DNA from: Paludibacteraceae bacterium | Lineage (GTDB): Bacteria > Bacteroidota > Bacteroidia > Bacteroidales > Paludibacteraceae | NCBI GenBank assembly: GCA_017630395.1 | Contig: JAGBVI010000001.1 | Span: 124,001 to 188,000, forward strand | DNA length: 64,000 nucleotides | Direction: 5' to 3' | In this document: positions 37,431 to 46,983 of the stretch, piece after piece | Position numbering within the stretch: position 1 is the stretch's first letter | Layout: each line of letters begins with the position of its first letter | Made by a program: the position numbers and the translations under genes | Notes under the pieces: generated by a model | Databases searched by the model: none | Told to the model about the DNA's origin: nothing | Seen by the model: the letters and a program-made list of their open reading frames with translations, nothing else

Positions 37431-37661
37431 ATGAATCAAGAATTTATTAGAAGAAATCCTAACGGCTCTGTGACCCTTTGTGGTCGTGCAGATGGTAAGT
37501 GCTGTCCTACAATGCAGGTAATTGATGAACATCGTGTCAAGATTACTGATGATTATGGTAACAGCATCATTGTAACAAAAGAAGAAGCAGCTCTTATGAG
37601 TAGTGGTATGACCATGCTTGATGAGAGTACAGCTAAACCTAAACAGTTACTCTTTGACTAA
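37431..37661 (+). CDS. Hypothetical late protein with Cys cluster (76 aa)
   Basis: It contains LCGRADGKCCPTM followed by a beta-rich VKITDDYGNSIIVTKEEAAL segment. Three cysteines close together could bind metal. The function is unknown. Canonical late promoter; it is followed directly by the membrane protein gene. Confidence 0.7.
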   Translation: MNQEFIRRNPNGSVTLCGRADGKCCPTMQVIDEHRVKITDDYGNSIIVTKEEAALMSSGMTMLDESTAKPKQLLFD

Positions 37662-37662
37662 T

Positions 37663-37989
37663 ATGGATACAATTTGGATGATTGTAGCAGGTATTGGAAT
37701 GACATTCATCCTTAAGTATTCTTACATTTTGAGACACCCAAGAAATTGGGTGTCCTCTCTTTGTGAGACTACTAAGGAGTTTACCAACTGCTGTATGTGT
37801 ATGGGCTTTTGGGTAGGGTTCTTTATGAAACTCTGTTCCCTATTGATTACCAATGGAATAAATAGTATTTACGATGTATACGTTTGTGTTCTGTTGGGTT
37901 TTATTGTGTCTATTACCTCGTTTTTTGGAGACGTTCTTCTTGAAGTAATGGATGCTTATATAGATGATAAAAAGAAGGGGAGTGAGTAA
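37663..37989 (+). CDS. Small membrane protein (DUF1360-like pattern, 108 aa)
   Basis: Hydrophobic segments at about residues 3-20 (TIWMIVAGIGMTFIL), 45-65 and 70-95 suggest three membrane passes. TNCCMCMGFWVGFF resembles the C-x-x-C-x-x-FWVG motif of small phage membrane proteins. It might act in lysis or in the host membrane, but nothing proves that. I start at ATG 37663, just after the previous stop. The TAA lies in the loop of a GGGAGTGA/TCACTCCC hairpin. Confidence 0.7.
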   Translation: MDTIWMIVAGIGMTFILKYSYILRHPRNWVSSLCETTKEFTNCCMCMGFWVGFFMKLCSLLITNGINSIYDVYVCVLLGFIVSITSFFGDVLLEVMDAYIDDKKKGSE

Positions 37990-37998
37990 TCACTCCCT
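37979..37998 (+). terminator. Hairpin containing a stop codon
   Basis: GGGAGTGA pairs with TCACTCCC; the GTAA loop holds the TAA of the membrane protein gene. No T run follows, so termination is uncertain. Confidence 0.55.
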
Positions 37999-38006
37999 AT
38001 GATGTC

Positions 38007-38183
38007 TCACTTGGTGAGATTTATTATTTGTGTGCTGATTACCTCTGCGAGATAGAAGCTCGCGTCAAGGTCAGCGTGGCTTTCCTCGTCCCATTCCTCC
38101 ATGTCGCAGGAGGGGAAGGAGTTGAACACATTGGAGAGGCAATACAGCCACCAGGAGAGGTCTTCGATGATTTGTTTGAGCAT
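38007..38183 (-). CDS. Small acidic protein (58 aa), second gene of early minus operon
   Basis: The frame starts MLKQIIEDLSWWLYCLSNVF and continues with CDMEEWDEESHADLD. It is preceded by AGAAAGGAAACAAC. It shares the MLK start, WW and Cys/acidic character with the next upstream gene, suggesting a duplicated pair. Function unknown; possibly a host takeover or anti-defence peptide. Confidence 0.65.
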   Translation of the reverse strand: MLKQIIEDLSWWLYCLSNVFNSFPSCDMEEWDEESHADLDASFYLAEVISTQIINLTK

Positions 38184-38212
38184 GTTTGTTGTTTCCTTTC
38201 TGTTGTTTGTTA

Positions 38213-38377
38213 TTAGTTAAGAACTCGGTCAATGTAGTATTCCAACTGCCACCAAGCGTGAGCGCAATCGTCAAGCTCACCTGCTTCAACGTCAGATACG
38301 AACTCACATTCTGCACAGCACTGGCATCCAAGGTTGAGGAAGAAGGTGGAGGTTTTGAGGAGGTTTTTCTTGAGCAT
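38213..38377 (-). CDS. Small cysteine-rich acidic protein (54 aa), first gene of early minus operon
   Basis: The frame starts MLKKNLLKTSTFFLNLGCQC and continues CAECEFVSDVEAGELDDCAH, with five cysteines (CQCC, CEF...DC). An AAAGGAACTAAG site precedes it, and a perfect sigma70-type promoter lies 33 bases upstream of the ATG. The CxCCxxC cluster may bind metal. Function unknown. Confidence 0.65.
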   Translation of the reverse strand: MLKKNLLKTSTFFLNLGCQCCAECEFVSDVEAGELDDCAHAWWQLEYYIDRVLN

Positions 38378-38409
38378 CTCTTAGTTCCTTTCTTTATTGG
38401 TGTGACCAC

Positions 38410-38438
38410 ATTATACCAAAGATTTGAATTTTTGTCAA
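38410..38438 (-). promoter_or_regulatory. Sigma70-type promoter
   Basis: On the minus strand TTGACA, 17 bases and TATAAT. It drives the two small genes at 38377 and 38183. Confidence 0.88.
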
Positions 38439-38493
38439 GCTCTTTTTTTCATTTTTCTTCATCTTTTTTGTAGAACTCCTGTATAATAATAGC

Positions 38494-38853
38494 ATGGCAA
38501 AGAACATTAAACTCACCTGTAATTTGACAGGAGACTTCCGTTATGTATCAGAAGAACTTTATGAGAAGTTGGCTAAGCAATACGGCTCTGTGGAAGATTT
38601 GGAGAAGTATTATGTAAAGAAAGAGATTAGTCTACTTATCAAAAGAGGTTCAACCATTCATGACATCTCAGTTCTTCATTTATTTGAATATGATAAGGAG
38701 AAAGAGAGTTACTATGAAGATTTGGTACAGTTTCATGGTAAGGAAGAGTTAGTGAAGTTAGAGAGAAAAGAGAGCAAGACACACACCATTGAGACAGATG
38801 AAGATGTTGCTGCTTTCATTGAAGCTTGGAAAGTAAATAATAATAATGGCTAA
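38494..38853 (+). CDS. Hypothetical protein (119 aa)
   Basis: It starts MAKNIKLTCNLTGDFRYVSE and has YEKLAKQYGSVEDLEKYYV and a lysine/glutamate-rich C-terminus. I recognise no family. A TATAAT at 38482-38487 lies just before it, with no clear -35 box. It overlaps the next start by 8 bases. Confidence 0.7.
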   Translation: MAKNIKLTCNLTGDFRYVSEELYEKLAKQYGSVEDLEKYYVKKEISLLIKRGSTIHDISVLHLFEYDKEKESYYEDLVQFHGKEELVKLERKESKTHTIETDEDVAAFIEAWKVNNNNG

Positions 38854-39073
38854 GGTATATACAGTTGCAGTTCGTGACACTCATTCTATAAGTTTATATG
38901 ATGCGTCTACTGGTGGTTATGAAGGTATAATTTATGTAACTTCTGGTAGTATTATCGGAAATCCTATCATTAGTTCAAATAGCGTAACTGTCACGTTTAC
39001 GGAAAACGGTTCTACTTATATGAGTATTTTTGATTTACCAAGTAGGAGATTCAATAAAAAAATTCGCATATAA
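38846..39073 (+). CDS. Small beta-rich hypothetical protein (75 aa)
   Basis: Alternating short strands (VYTVAVRDTHSISLYDA, SVTVTFTENGSTYMSIFDL) suggest a small beta-sandwich or fibre-like unit. The start ATGGCTAA overlaps the previous stop and its TAA overlaps the next ATG (TAATG). Possibly a decoration or tail-accessory protein; not proven. Confidence 0.65.
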   Translation: MAKVYTVAVRDTHSISLYDASTGGYEGIIYVTSGSIIGNPIISSNSVTVTFTENGSTYMSIFDLPSRRFNKKIRI

Positions 39074-39876
39074 TGGCTGTCGTAGGACAAGTTTCTCTTA
39101 AACTAAACAAAACTCACATTTTAAACTGTTTTGGGATGCAACCATTATTTGTTGATAATGGTAAGATTGATGAGTCGTTTTTGGGTTTTGTTTATAGGGT
39201 AGGAACATGTTGGAATCAAGTTGGAAAAATGCACTATCTTTCAAATTATCGCTTTGGTAATGAAAATGATTGCATTTTACAGAATAAGTTTCACATTTCC
39301 AATTCAGATGAAAAGGTGGTAAATTTTTTTCTAAAAGAGAGAACATTTACATTTAAGCAAAATTGTTCACTTGATGACTTATTAAAAGATGGAAATGAAA
39401 AGAAATTAAAGGAAATTCTTCTTTTACATCTTGAAAGAATACGATATTATACGATGATGTGTCAAGGAAACTTTATCATCACTTCTAATGAAAAATTGTA
39501 CGGAAAGAAATTGTTTGGCATAACGGAAGTGCATAACTTTAACATTTATCTTGTAAAGTCAAATTTATTACCAAAAAATGTATTGATTTTAGGTCATAGT
39601 AATAGAAATTCTTTCAAGACACCATATATAGCTTGTCCTCTAATTGATAAAACGCACTTTACCGAAATTTGTAATCTGAATAATATCAATTTAAGAGATT
39701 TTGATAAATTAGATTCATCTCTAAGATATCCATTACTCGATAAAGAGAATGATTTGTATTCCCTTTATCAATCATACTTAGATAATGTTGAAGTGCCTTA
39801 TTGGTATATAGAAGATTTTGGAGAACCTGTAAAAACTCGTTAGAAAGCATACTACACTACACTTTACTTTGATTAA
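39073..39876 (+). CDS. Hypothetical protein (267 aa), one TAG(Gln)
   Basis: The TAG at 39841-39843 read as Gln adds QKAYYTTLYFD before TAA, leaving two bases before the DHFR ATG. It starts MAVVGQVSLKLNKTHILNCF; the body is mixed alpha/beta with LLHLERIRYYTMMCQGNFII and a C-terminal LDSSLRYPLLDKENDLYSLY. I do not recognise the family. Confidence 0.7.
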
Positions 39877-39878
39877 TT

Positions 39879-40454
39879 ATGAAAGCGATATTCGCCACTA
39901 CACAAGGGAAGCTCTTAGGGCTTGGGGGAACAATGCCTTGGTGTCATCATGAATGTTTTGCTGAAATAGGTAAAATGGACATGAGTTACTTCAAGGAGAT
40001 TACAAAAGAAGCTAATGTAGTCATGGGTTACAACACTTGGGTAAGTATGGGTTAGAAACCTCTAAAAGGTAGAAAGACTCATTATATCATTACTCGTAAA
40101 AAAGGATTGACACATGAAGATAGCAGAGTTCGTTTTATGGATTTGAATACCTTTATTAAGAAGTATATTCGTGAGGAGAACTTGGTATGTATTGGAGGAA
40201 GACAAATATATAAAGCATTGATGCCTTACTTTGATGAAGTCTATTGGAATGAGTTGAAGTTATCTGATATATTCTATAAGGAAGTTCTACCTAAGTTCAA
40301 TGATGAGGATAAGGTGTACATTTCTGGTAATCTTCGACATGTAATTGATTATCCTACGAAGAATGGATTTAGAGAACCTACGGCAGTAATGCAATTTGAC
40401 AAGATTGGGAATATAATTACCTACAAACGATATACAAAGAAAGCCACTCCATAA
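39879..40454 (+). CDS. folA: Dihydrofolate reductase, one TAG(Gln)
   Basis: Reduces dihydrofolate for thymidylate synthesis. Only with TAG at 40053-40055 read as Gln does the gene give a full 191-aa enzyme. Motifs are LGLGGTMPWCHH (active-site loop), NVVMGYNTWVSMGQKPLKGR (cofactor loop; family R replaced by Y after MG), HYIITR, VCIGGRQIYKALMP (GG-x-x-I/V-Y) and DEVYWNEL. The substrate-binding acidic residue usually in helix 1 may be the Glu or Asp of FAEIGKMDM. The last codons and TAA lie inside a GCCACTCC/GGAGTGGC hairpin. It complements the anaerobic reductase in nucleotide supply. Confidence 0.88.
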
Positions 40455-40680
40455 GGAGTGGCTCAAAAGTTTTACAAGCATTGGGGCTTGACCCATGTCT
40501 ATTTTTGTGACTAAATGATGAATGACACGGTTCATTATCCGTGGATGAATTACAGCTCATCCTACCCATGACTGGTGTGGTGCGGTCAGACCGCTAACAG
40601 TTCTGCTGTTCGGTGGCGATTCTAGTCGCTTGTGTCAGTCATTCTTCGCTGTTGTAAGGCAAGCCATCTTGGTGACTGCG
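40437..40680 (-). ncRNA. Structured small RNA 1 (about 240 nt)
   Basis: A perfect sigma70-type promoter (40686-40714) and a hairpin end (40443-40462) bracket a GC-rich region without a convincing ORF on the minus strand. Hairpins, in plus coordinates from the RNA 5' end, are: TGACTG/CAGTCA (40673-40678 with 40636-40641) enclosing CAAG/CTTG; GCGA/TCGC (40616-40629); AACAG/CTGTT within 40591-40613; GCGGTC/GACCGC (40582-40594); GGATGA/TCATCC (40543-40562); CACGG/CCGTG (40526-40543); then GCCACTCC/GGAGTGGC. The first stem begins where transcription should begin. It does not fit a tRNA or any RNA family I know. Confidence 0.7.
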
Positions 40681-40685
40681 GAGGT

Positions 40686-40714
40686 ATTATACACCATTTT
40701 GAAATAATTGTCAA
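40686..40714 (-). promoter_or_regulatory. Sigma70-type promoter of small RNA 1
   Basis: Minus-strand TTGACA, 17 bases and TATAAT, both perfect. Confidence 0.9.
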
Positions 40715-40754
40715 GCTAATTTTGAAACTTTTTCAACTTTTTTTTTGAAAATCT

Positions 40755-40862
40755 TAAAAAAGAAAGGGGTGGTCAAAAGACCACCCCAGTCCCAACTACC
40801 CTATGAATAAACGCTTTTATATTCTTTATCAAACTTTGTTTTACGTCCTTCCGTATCGGACA
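40755..40862 (-). ncRNA. Small RNA 2 (about 105 nt) with terminator
   Basis: The region between a perfect promoter (40868-40896) and a strong terminator (GGGGTGGTC/GACCACCCC at 40766-40787, then TTTCTTTTTT on the minus strand) has no ORF. Near its 5' end GTCC/GGAC frames GATACGGAA. It lies immediately upstream of small RNA 1 in the same direction. Confidence 0.65.
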
Positions 40863-40867
40863 GACAC

Positions 40868-40896
40868 ATTATATACGATACTAATCACTTTGTCAA
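40868..40896 (-). promoter_or_regulatory. Sigma70-type promoter of small RNA 2, overlapping a gene end
   Basis: Minus-strand TTGACA, 17 bases and TATAAT. The -35 box is also the Leu-Thr codons (TTGACA) just before the final Lys and TGA of the 86-aa gene upstream. Confidence 0.88.
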
Positions 40897-41145
40897 GTTA
40901 TTTTTCAAAAAAAGTTCAAGAATTTCATCTGTCACATCAATTCCACGAATAATAATTCTTTCTGTCTCTATTGAACTCGTTTGTATTGAAGTATTTTTGA
41001 AGTCAATTTTCAGTTCATCTTCTTCAACATCAGATGTGATAAGAACTTTTTCAATGTCATTCGTGAAGTCAATTTTCATCTTGGGGAACTCCAAGGTATC
41101 AGTATTGGCTAACACTTCCTCAATGTTATCAATTATTTTTGCCAT
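40885..41145 (-). CDS. Small acidic hypothetical protein (86 aa)
   Basis: An acidic protein with repeating K-I-D-F-x-N motifs (KMKIDFTNDIEKVL, ELKIDFKNTSI), probably beta strands. I do not recognise it. A GTAAATAA late box (41151-41158) lies just upstream, so it is probably a late gene. Its 3' end contains the -35 box of small RNA 2. Confidence 0.7.
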   Translation of the reverse strand: MAKIIDNIEEVLANTDTLEFPKMKIDFTNDIEKVLITSDVEEDELKIDFKNTSIQTSSIETERIIIRGIDVTDEILELFLKNNLTK

Positions 41146-41273
41146 TGAAATTATTTACAGGTGGCAGGAAGAATGGGGAAGATTTCATAAATAATAATGA
41201 CTATTTTAATAAGGACTTCATAAGTGTGAATGTTCCAAGTTAAAAACAACAAACTATTTTATTTTTTATATCT

Positions 41274-43319
41274 ATGGCTACAAATACAAATTATACTACA
41301 AAAACTGCTGCATTAAAGGCTACAAAGGCTGATATGCGTCAAGTACAAGTTAGTAAGAAAATTGAAATTGGCTCAACAGATACTAAGACAATCATTCAGG
41401 ATGGGTCTGTTTCTGCTGAGGATTTGCTCGTTTCTGTAGAAGGTAAGGATGAAAGACAAAGTGTTAAGAGTCTTATCCAAGACGTTAGCACTAAGGTTGA
41501 CAACATGAAGATGGGCATCGACATTGGTACTGATTCTTCTGAATCTCCTGAGGATAACCCTGAAAGCGGTGTAACAAATGCACCTGCTGCTTTCAGTGCC
41601 GTATCTAAGTTGAATTTCCGTGGTTCTTATGTAACGGTTGTTGAAGACCCTGTTACAAAGGAAGTTACTCTCTGGATTAACAAGTCAACTGCTTACCCTG
41701 ATTATGACACTGATACACCTTTTGATATGGATACGACTTCAAAGGAGAACAATAAAGTTGTCACAACTCAGACTCTTTCCACAAGTGCTGTTAAATTGTT
41801 TACACCTCCTAGTGATAATAATTACACATGTACATCTGGTACTAATGTAAATGCTGTTCTTGTTAAGGATGCTGCAACTTTTGGTAAGACTTTCTACAAG
41901 CTTCGTACTGCTAATGAGTTAGAAACTTTCCGTGTAAGTTCTACACAAGCTCTTTTCATCAGAACTACTTATAACGGTACTGCTGGCGATTGGAAGAAGA
42001 TTGACTTCGGTACAAAGGCAGGTAGAACCCACACAATCGGACAAGGTTATGCTGAAGGTGTAACTGCTTCTCCTTTCAGTGGTTCTTCTTATGCAACGAT
42101 TGGTACTACTTCCGATGCACTTTACATTCGTTATAGTGTTCAACCATTCACATCTGCTCAAGCTCCTGATGGTCGTGTTCCTAACACTTCCGAAGCCGAA
42201 GTGAATATGATTATTGACTGGGACGCTCTTTTAACTCTTGATGGTGGTACAGCCACAGTTGAATATGCTTTTGCTCCCAATACAACAACTGATTTGACTA
42301 AACTTACACCTGTTAAACTTGTCGATAAGTTCTTTACAGAATATAAGGTTGCGACAGTTGACAGTATTTCTGTTGCTTATGACAGTCAGAGTTTGTCAGG
42401 TAATGTTTCAGGTTTGAAGTATGCCACAACAGGAACAAAGGTAAAAGTTAATGCAACAGGCATTAAGAATACACAATGGAAATCTTCTAATCAGAATGAT
42501 ACTCGTATCGTTATTGATGCTGCTGGTTCTAGCACTGATGTGACAGCTAAGGTTTCAGATTGTACACTTTCATCGGGTAGTGCTACTGGTTCTGATGCGG
42601 TTTACAATTACACAATGCCTTCCGCAACCACAATCACAGCAGGTTCTACAAATACCACAAATACCAATGGTGATGGTGTTCTTAAAGTTACTGTAACTCC
42701 TTATAGCACAAGTGCAGGTACTGCAAAAACTGACGATACCACACTTAAAGGTTTCTGGGGTTCTATTCCCAAGTATACATCAGGTAATTCTACTAATGAT
42801 GGTGATAAGAAAGAACCTTTCGGTGACGAAAGTCAATTCCGTATGGCTAAGGTCGATTCTGCTGAAGGTACTTATGATAGCTCCGCTGCTGTAAATGCTG
42901 AAACTATGCTTGCTTCCATACCTGGCACATCTTATACAAATCTCGTACAAGCTGTGTGTCAATATGGTCAACTTAAGCATCCTAAGAATGCTAAGGTTCA
43001 GTATGATGGCACAACTCCTTATAGTGATATCACTACTGACGCTGTATTCATTCGTAAATTTAAGGCTTCTGGTACAGGTGGTTTCACTCTTTCTGGTACT
43101 AATATTGGTACTGCTAAGGCAGTGTATTGGTATGATGGCGCAACTTATAACTTAATCAGCACAGCAAAGACTGGCGTTTATGAGCCAAGTACAAACTCAA
43201 TTAAGGTAACTTGGAGTGCTGCTCTTCACCAACCAATTTCAACTAGCGGCAGAAACATTATGATTATTATTGTAATGGGTTCTGGAAATTCTAACATCGG
43301 AGCTTTAACCCTTGCTTAA
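41274..43319 (+). CDS. Tail-fibre/structural protein with TTxTAALKAT N-terminus (681 aa)
   Basis: The N-terminus (NYTTKTAALKATKADMRQVQ) is shared with the 51744 protein (NYTTQTAALKATTVDTRLLD) and probably docks to the virion. A short helical part (SLIQDVSTKVDNMK) and a long Thr/Ser/Asn-rich beta region follow. The C-terminal 120 residues (QLKHPKNAKVQYDG ... SNIGALTLA) match the C-terminus of the giant 32154 protein. Codon use is like the capsid gene, suggesting high expression. A CATAAATAAT box lies about 80 bases upstream. Confidence 0.75.
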   Translation: MATNTNYTTKTAALKATKADMRQVQVSKKIEIGSTDTKTIIQDGSVSAEDLLVSVEGKDERQSVKSLIQDVSTKVDNMKMGIDIGTDSSESPEDNPESGVTNAPAAFSAVSKLNFRGSYVTVVEDPVTKEVTLWINKSTAYPDYDTDTPFDMDTTSKENNKVVTTQTLSTSAVKLFTPPSDNNYTCTSGTNVNAVLVKDAATFGKTFYKLRTANELETFRVSSTQALFIRTTYNGTAGDWKKIDFGTKAGRTHTIGQGYAEGVTASPFSGSSYATIGTTSDALYIRYSVQPFTSAQAPDGRVPNTSEAEVNMIIDWDALLTLDGGTATVEYAFAPNTTTDLTKLTPVKLVDKFFTEYKVATVDSISVAYDSQSLSGNVSGLKYATTGTKVKVNATGIKNTQWKSSNQNDTRIVIDAAGSSTDVTAKVSDCTLSSGSATGSDAVYNYTMPSATTITAGSTNTTNTNGDGVLKVTVTPYSTSAGTAKTDDTTLKGFWGSIPKYTSGNSTNDGDKKEPFGDESQFRMAKVDSAEGTYDSSAAVNAETMLASIPGTSYTNLVQAVCQYGQLKHPKNAKVQYDGTTPYSDITTDAVFIRKFKASGTGGFTLSGTNIGTAKAVYWYDGATYNLISTAKTGVYEPSTNSIKVTWSAALHQPISTSGRNIMIIIVMGSGNSNIGALTLA

Positions 43320-43351
43320 TAAAATTTTAACAAATAGAAAAATAATAAATT

Positions 43352-46300
43352 ATGTCTTGGATTAATTCAAACGCTACATATAAACAAAATTCTAAGAATG
43401 ACCTTTCATTCTATCATGGTTTCAGTAAGACCCCTGTAGAACCCAATACCTCTAATGGTAATGCAGCAACAACACTTGCAAATGCTTCCACCAAGGGTGG
43501 TCACACCGTAATTGGTACAGAAGTTTGGGCTGAGGAAATTCCTTGGTTCGGTCTTGTACCTTCTCGTGCCGTTGCTGTAACTCGTCTTTCTGGTCTTACT
43601 AAACTTAATGACTTGGTAAAAGTTGACGGTGAAGGTGGTAAGGTCTATAAGTACATTGGTGCTGACGATGCTACATTTACCGAAGCACAGTGGTCTAGTT
43701 TCTGGCAAGAGGTAACTCTTACCAATGGTATGACATTGAACAACAGACACAATCAGCCTGTTCTTCGTTATTACCTCAATCAGCCAATGCAGACCCTTAC
43801 AACTACGAACAATGCTTCCATTGATTCTAAGGGTTATGCTACTCGTCTTTTCGTTGATGAGTCAAACCACACAGGTCAGACTTCTGGCGGTTCAGTAGTT
43901 TCTCAGTTTGCCGCTGGTACTGATAACATTAAGAACGGTATTCCTTCTGTTGAGTTAAACCCAAAGTTGTATTTGGGGACAACTGAAAAGATTGCAGGTA
44001 CTCACTACTATGACTATAACGTATCAGGTACAGTTCTTTGGAGCACAGCAGTAACAAGTTCTTCTCCTAAGATTTCCTGCTTCCGTTACATTGGTAAGAC
44101 TGTAACAGGTCAACTTGCCACCGTTGAAACCTCAATTTCAAAACACACAGCAGACATTTCAGATATTAAGTTAGCACTTGGTCTCGAAGATACCAATCCT
44201 GATGGTACACAGTCTGTAACAGCTCGTGTTGAAACAGTAGAGGACGTAGTAAAGGTTCTTCTTGGTCTTGGTGATTCCGACCCAATCGCTGCCACTGAGT
44301 CAATTTCTGCAACTGCTAATAATGCTGCTACGACTGCTATTACTACTGCTCTTACTGAGGGTGGTTCAATCGCTCAGGCTATCGCTACCGCCAAGAGCGA
44401 AGCACTTGAAGCAATCGGTGCAATTCAACATTTTTCTGTTGAGATTGTTCCAGAGGGGCAAACCATTGATACAATTACTCTTGTTCCCAACACGATTTAT
44501 CTCGTAAAGGATACCAATTCTGCTGCTGGTGATTATATTGAGTACATCGCTTTTACAAGCGGTGAGGAAACAAAGGTTGAGAAAATTGGAACTACTGCCA
44601 TTGACCTTACTGGTTATACAACAGATGAAGAATACGCTCTCCTTGCCAGTACAGAAGAAGGTAAAAAGGGTCGTGTAACAATTCTTGAAGAAAAAGTTGC
44701 TACTCTCACAGGCTCTGCTGATGGTTCTGTTGCTAAGGCTCTTGCTGATGCTAAGACCTACGCTGAGGGTCAGGCTAGTGCTGCAAAGAGTGGTGCTGAG
44801 ACAACTGCTGCCAATGCTCTTTCCGCTGCTCGCACCGAAATTACTGCTGAGATTGCTCAGGCTAAGTCCGAAGCTATTGCTAGTGCTGAGGTAACAATCA
44901 CTGCTGGTACAGGTATCGTTGTAACAGGTGAAGGAAAGGGTACGACATTCCAGATTGCTGTCTCTGATGATGTAGCTACTGCTGCTTCCGTAAGCGCTCT
45001 TAGTCAGGTTGTTGCATCTAACAAGATTGAACTTGAAGGAAAGATTGATGCCATTTCTGACGCTTCTACTGATGCTGTAAATGGTCTTAAAGAAACTGCA
45101 ATTACATCTCAATCTGTTTCTGGTGCAGGTGTTTCCGTAACACTTGGTGGTAAAGTTGGTGCTCCTACTCTTACTGGTAGTGTAACTCCTGCTACTTATA
45201 CATCTTCAACTAAGTCTTGGACAAATGATACCAATTTTGCTAAGGCTTCTGATGTTGCTACTGCTATCTCTGATGCTGTTGGTGCAATCGAAATTCCTAG
45301 TATTGATTGGAATCCTGATGCATAGAGTGTTGGTTTCACGGTTGATAGTGATGATAATCACTATCTTGGACTTGCAACTGCAGCTTATACGGCTGCTGTT
45401 GGTGAGACACCTGCTTCTTGGACAAACAAGGGTTATCTTATAACAGGCTCTACTGTTGAAACATTCGTTGCTGCTGAGACTGCTAAGACACTTGACGCTG
45501 CCAAGGCTTACTCTGAAAGTCTCCACACAACATCAGTTGATTACGTTGTTGCTGATACACTCCCAACTGTTCCAACAGGTGAGGAAGAAAAATACAAGGG
45601 TAAGATTTATCTTGTTCTCACAGGTGTTGATGGTGTTGTTGCCGCTCACGGTGCTCGAATTGAGTACATGTACGTCCAAGAAAATGGCGTATGGGGTTGG
45701 GAACAAATTGGTACTACTACTGCTGACCTTTCTGGTTATGCTAATACAGTTGCTACTGGTCAGGCTACCACTCTTGCTAACCAAGGTTCTGTATACGCTA
45801 ACATTGCTACCGATGGTACATTGACACTTGGTGTTGCTTCTGCTACTGACTCCGTAATGGGTGTTAGCAAGTTGTTCACAGGCGACCTTGAAGATGAACC
45901 TTCTAATGTAATTGATAGTGCTGTTTCTGTGAAGTCTGCATCGGCAATGTATGGTACATTGGCTAGTTGGATTGAGAACAAGGCTAACGCTAGTGATGTT
46001 GTAAGCTCTATCAATGGTACTAAGGGTGCTGTAAAACTTTGTGTTCATAATTTCCCAGCCAGTAATACTGAGAATTCTGAAGGAACATCACAATCTAACA
46101 CAACTACTGATTCTAATCTTTGGGGTATGGGCGTTATTAGTGGGGAGCACATTCACGGTACTACTAACTCAATAAGTATAATAGATACCTTCGTTGGTAT
46201 GTCCACATCATACCTCACCACGGCAAATCTTCCAAGTGATGCTGTAAGTGTTGAAAATAACTTCGTAATACGTGCTGATGGTCAAGTTATCACAACCATT

Positions 46301-46915
46301 CGTCCTGAGCGTATGGTAAGTGGTTTCTATGCTGGCTCTGCATCAAGTATTAAATCATTCGTTGGTGATTTAAGTAATTTGACAACAGCCATCATCGAAA
46401 ATGAGGTGTCAACATTCTATAATTGCACTGCTCTTACAACATTCATTGGTGATTTGAGTTCTCTCGTTACAGGCGATAGAATGTTCGGTAACTGTGAATC
46501 TTTCACAACATTCATCGGCGATTTGAGCGAACTTGAATGTGGTGTTAATGTTAATAATAACGGTACTCCTGGCTTGCATATAGAGCAGGGTGGAATGTTC
46601 GCAAATACTAATCTTACCGCAGACTCGGTTGAAAATATCGCTGATTCTCTCCAAGAAATTGTTGCTGATACAAGAACAGGTAAAGGCTGCATTCATATTT
46701 CTTGGCATTGGGGTAAGCTTCCTTCTTCTGCCGAAGATAAACAAGAAATTGTTGACGCTCTTTGTGGTATTGTTGACAAGGGTTGGGTATTGGTTACTAA
46801 CAGTGAACTTCTTACGATGTTTGATGCAGAGAAGTATCAGGTTGTTCAACAAACTGTTCAACCTCTTGACCTCGAAAGCGAACCACAAGAAATCGCTTAC
46901 GTTATCAAGAAGTAA
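43352..46915 (+). CDS. Long tail-fibre protein with coiled coil and BspA-like LRR, one TAG(Gln)
   Basis: TAG at 45323-45325 as Gln makes one 1187-aa protein. The N-terminal 250 residues have a Trp-rich domain (EVWAEEIPWFGLVP). Residues about 250-620 are Ala-rich coiled coil (AKTYAEGQASAAKSGAETTA). A second globular part includes VDYVVADTLPTVPTG and YVQENGVWGWEQIG. The last 200 residues contain FIGDLSSLVTGDRMFGNCES-type repeats, a BspA-like LRR resembling the C-terminus of the 27662 protein. I infer a trimeric fibre with an adhesin-type tip. A strong terminator follows. Confidence 0.82.
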
Positions 46916-46947
46916 TTTAGATTCTTTAATTTCAATCTAAAACAAGG

Positions 46948-46979
46948 GAAGCCTACCAATTAAGGTAGGCTTCTTTTTT
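46948..46979 (+). terminator. Rho-independent terminator
   Basis: GAAGCCTACC pairs with GGTAGGCTTC and is followed by TTTTTT. Confidence 0.92.
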
Positions 46980-46983
46980 CATT

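Noticed and set aside
40287..40535. 82-aa minus-strand frame across the DHFR end and small RNA 1
   Set aside because: It starts inside the structured RNA and continues antisense to DHFR; no ribosome-binding site or family likeness.
40616..40629. GCGA-CTAGAA-TCGC hairpin as the anticodon arm of a CUA suppressor tRNA
   Set aside because: The loop has 6 bases, lacks U before CUA, and no acceptor, D or T arms of a tRNA surround it.
44366..45112. Minus-strand frame of 248 aa opposite the fibre gene
   Set aside because: Serine/Cys/Asn-rich translation typical of the antisense of Ala/Thr-rich coding sequence; no start signals.
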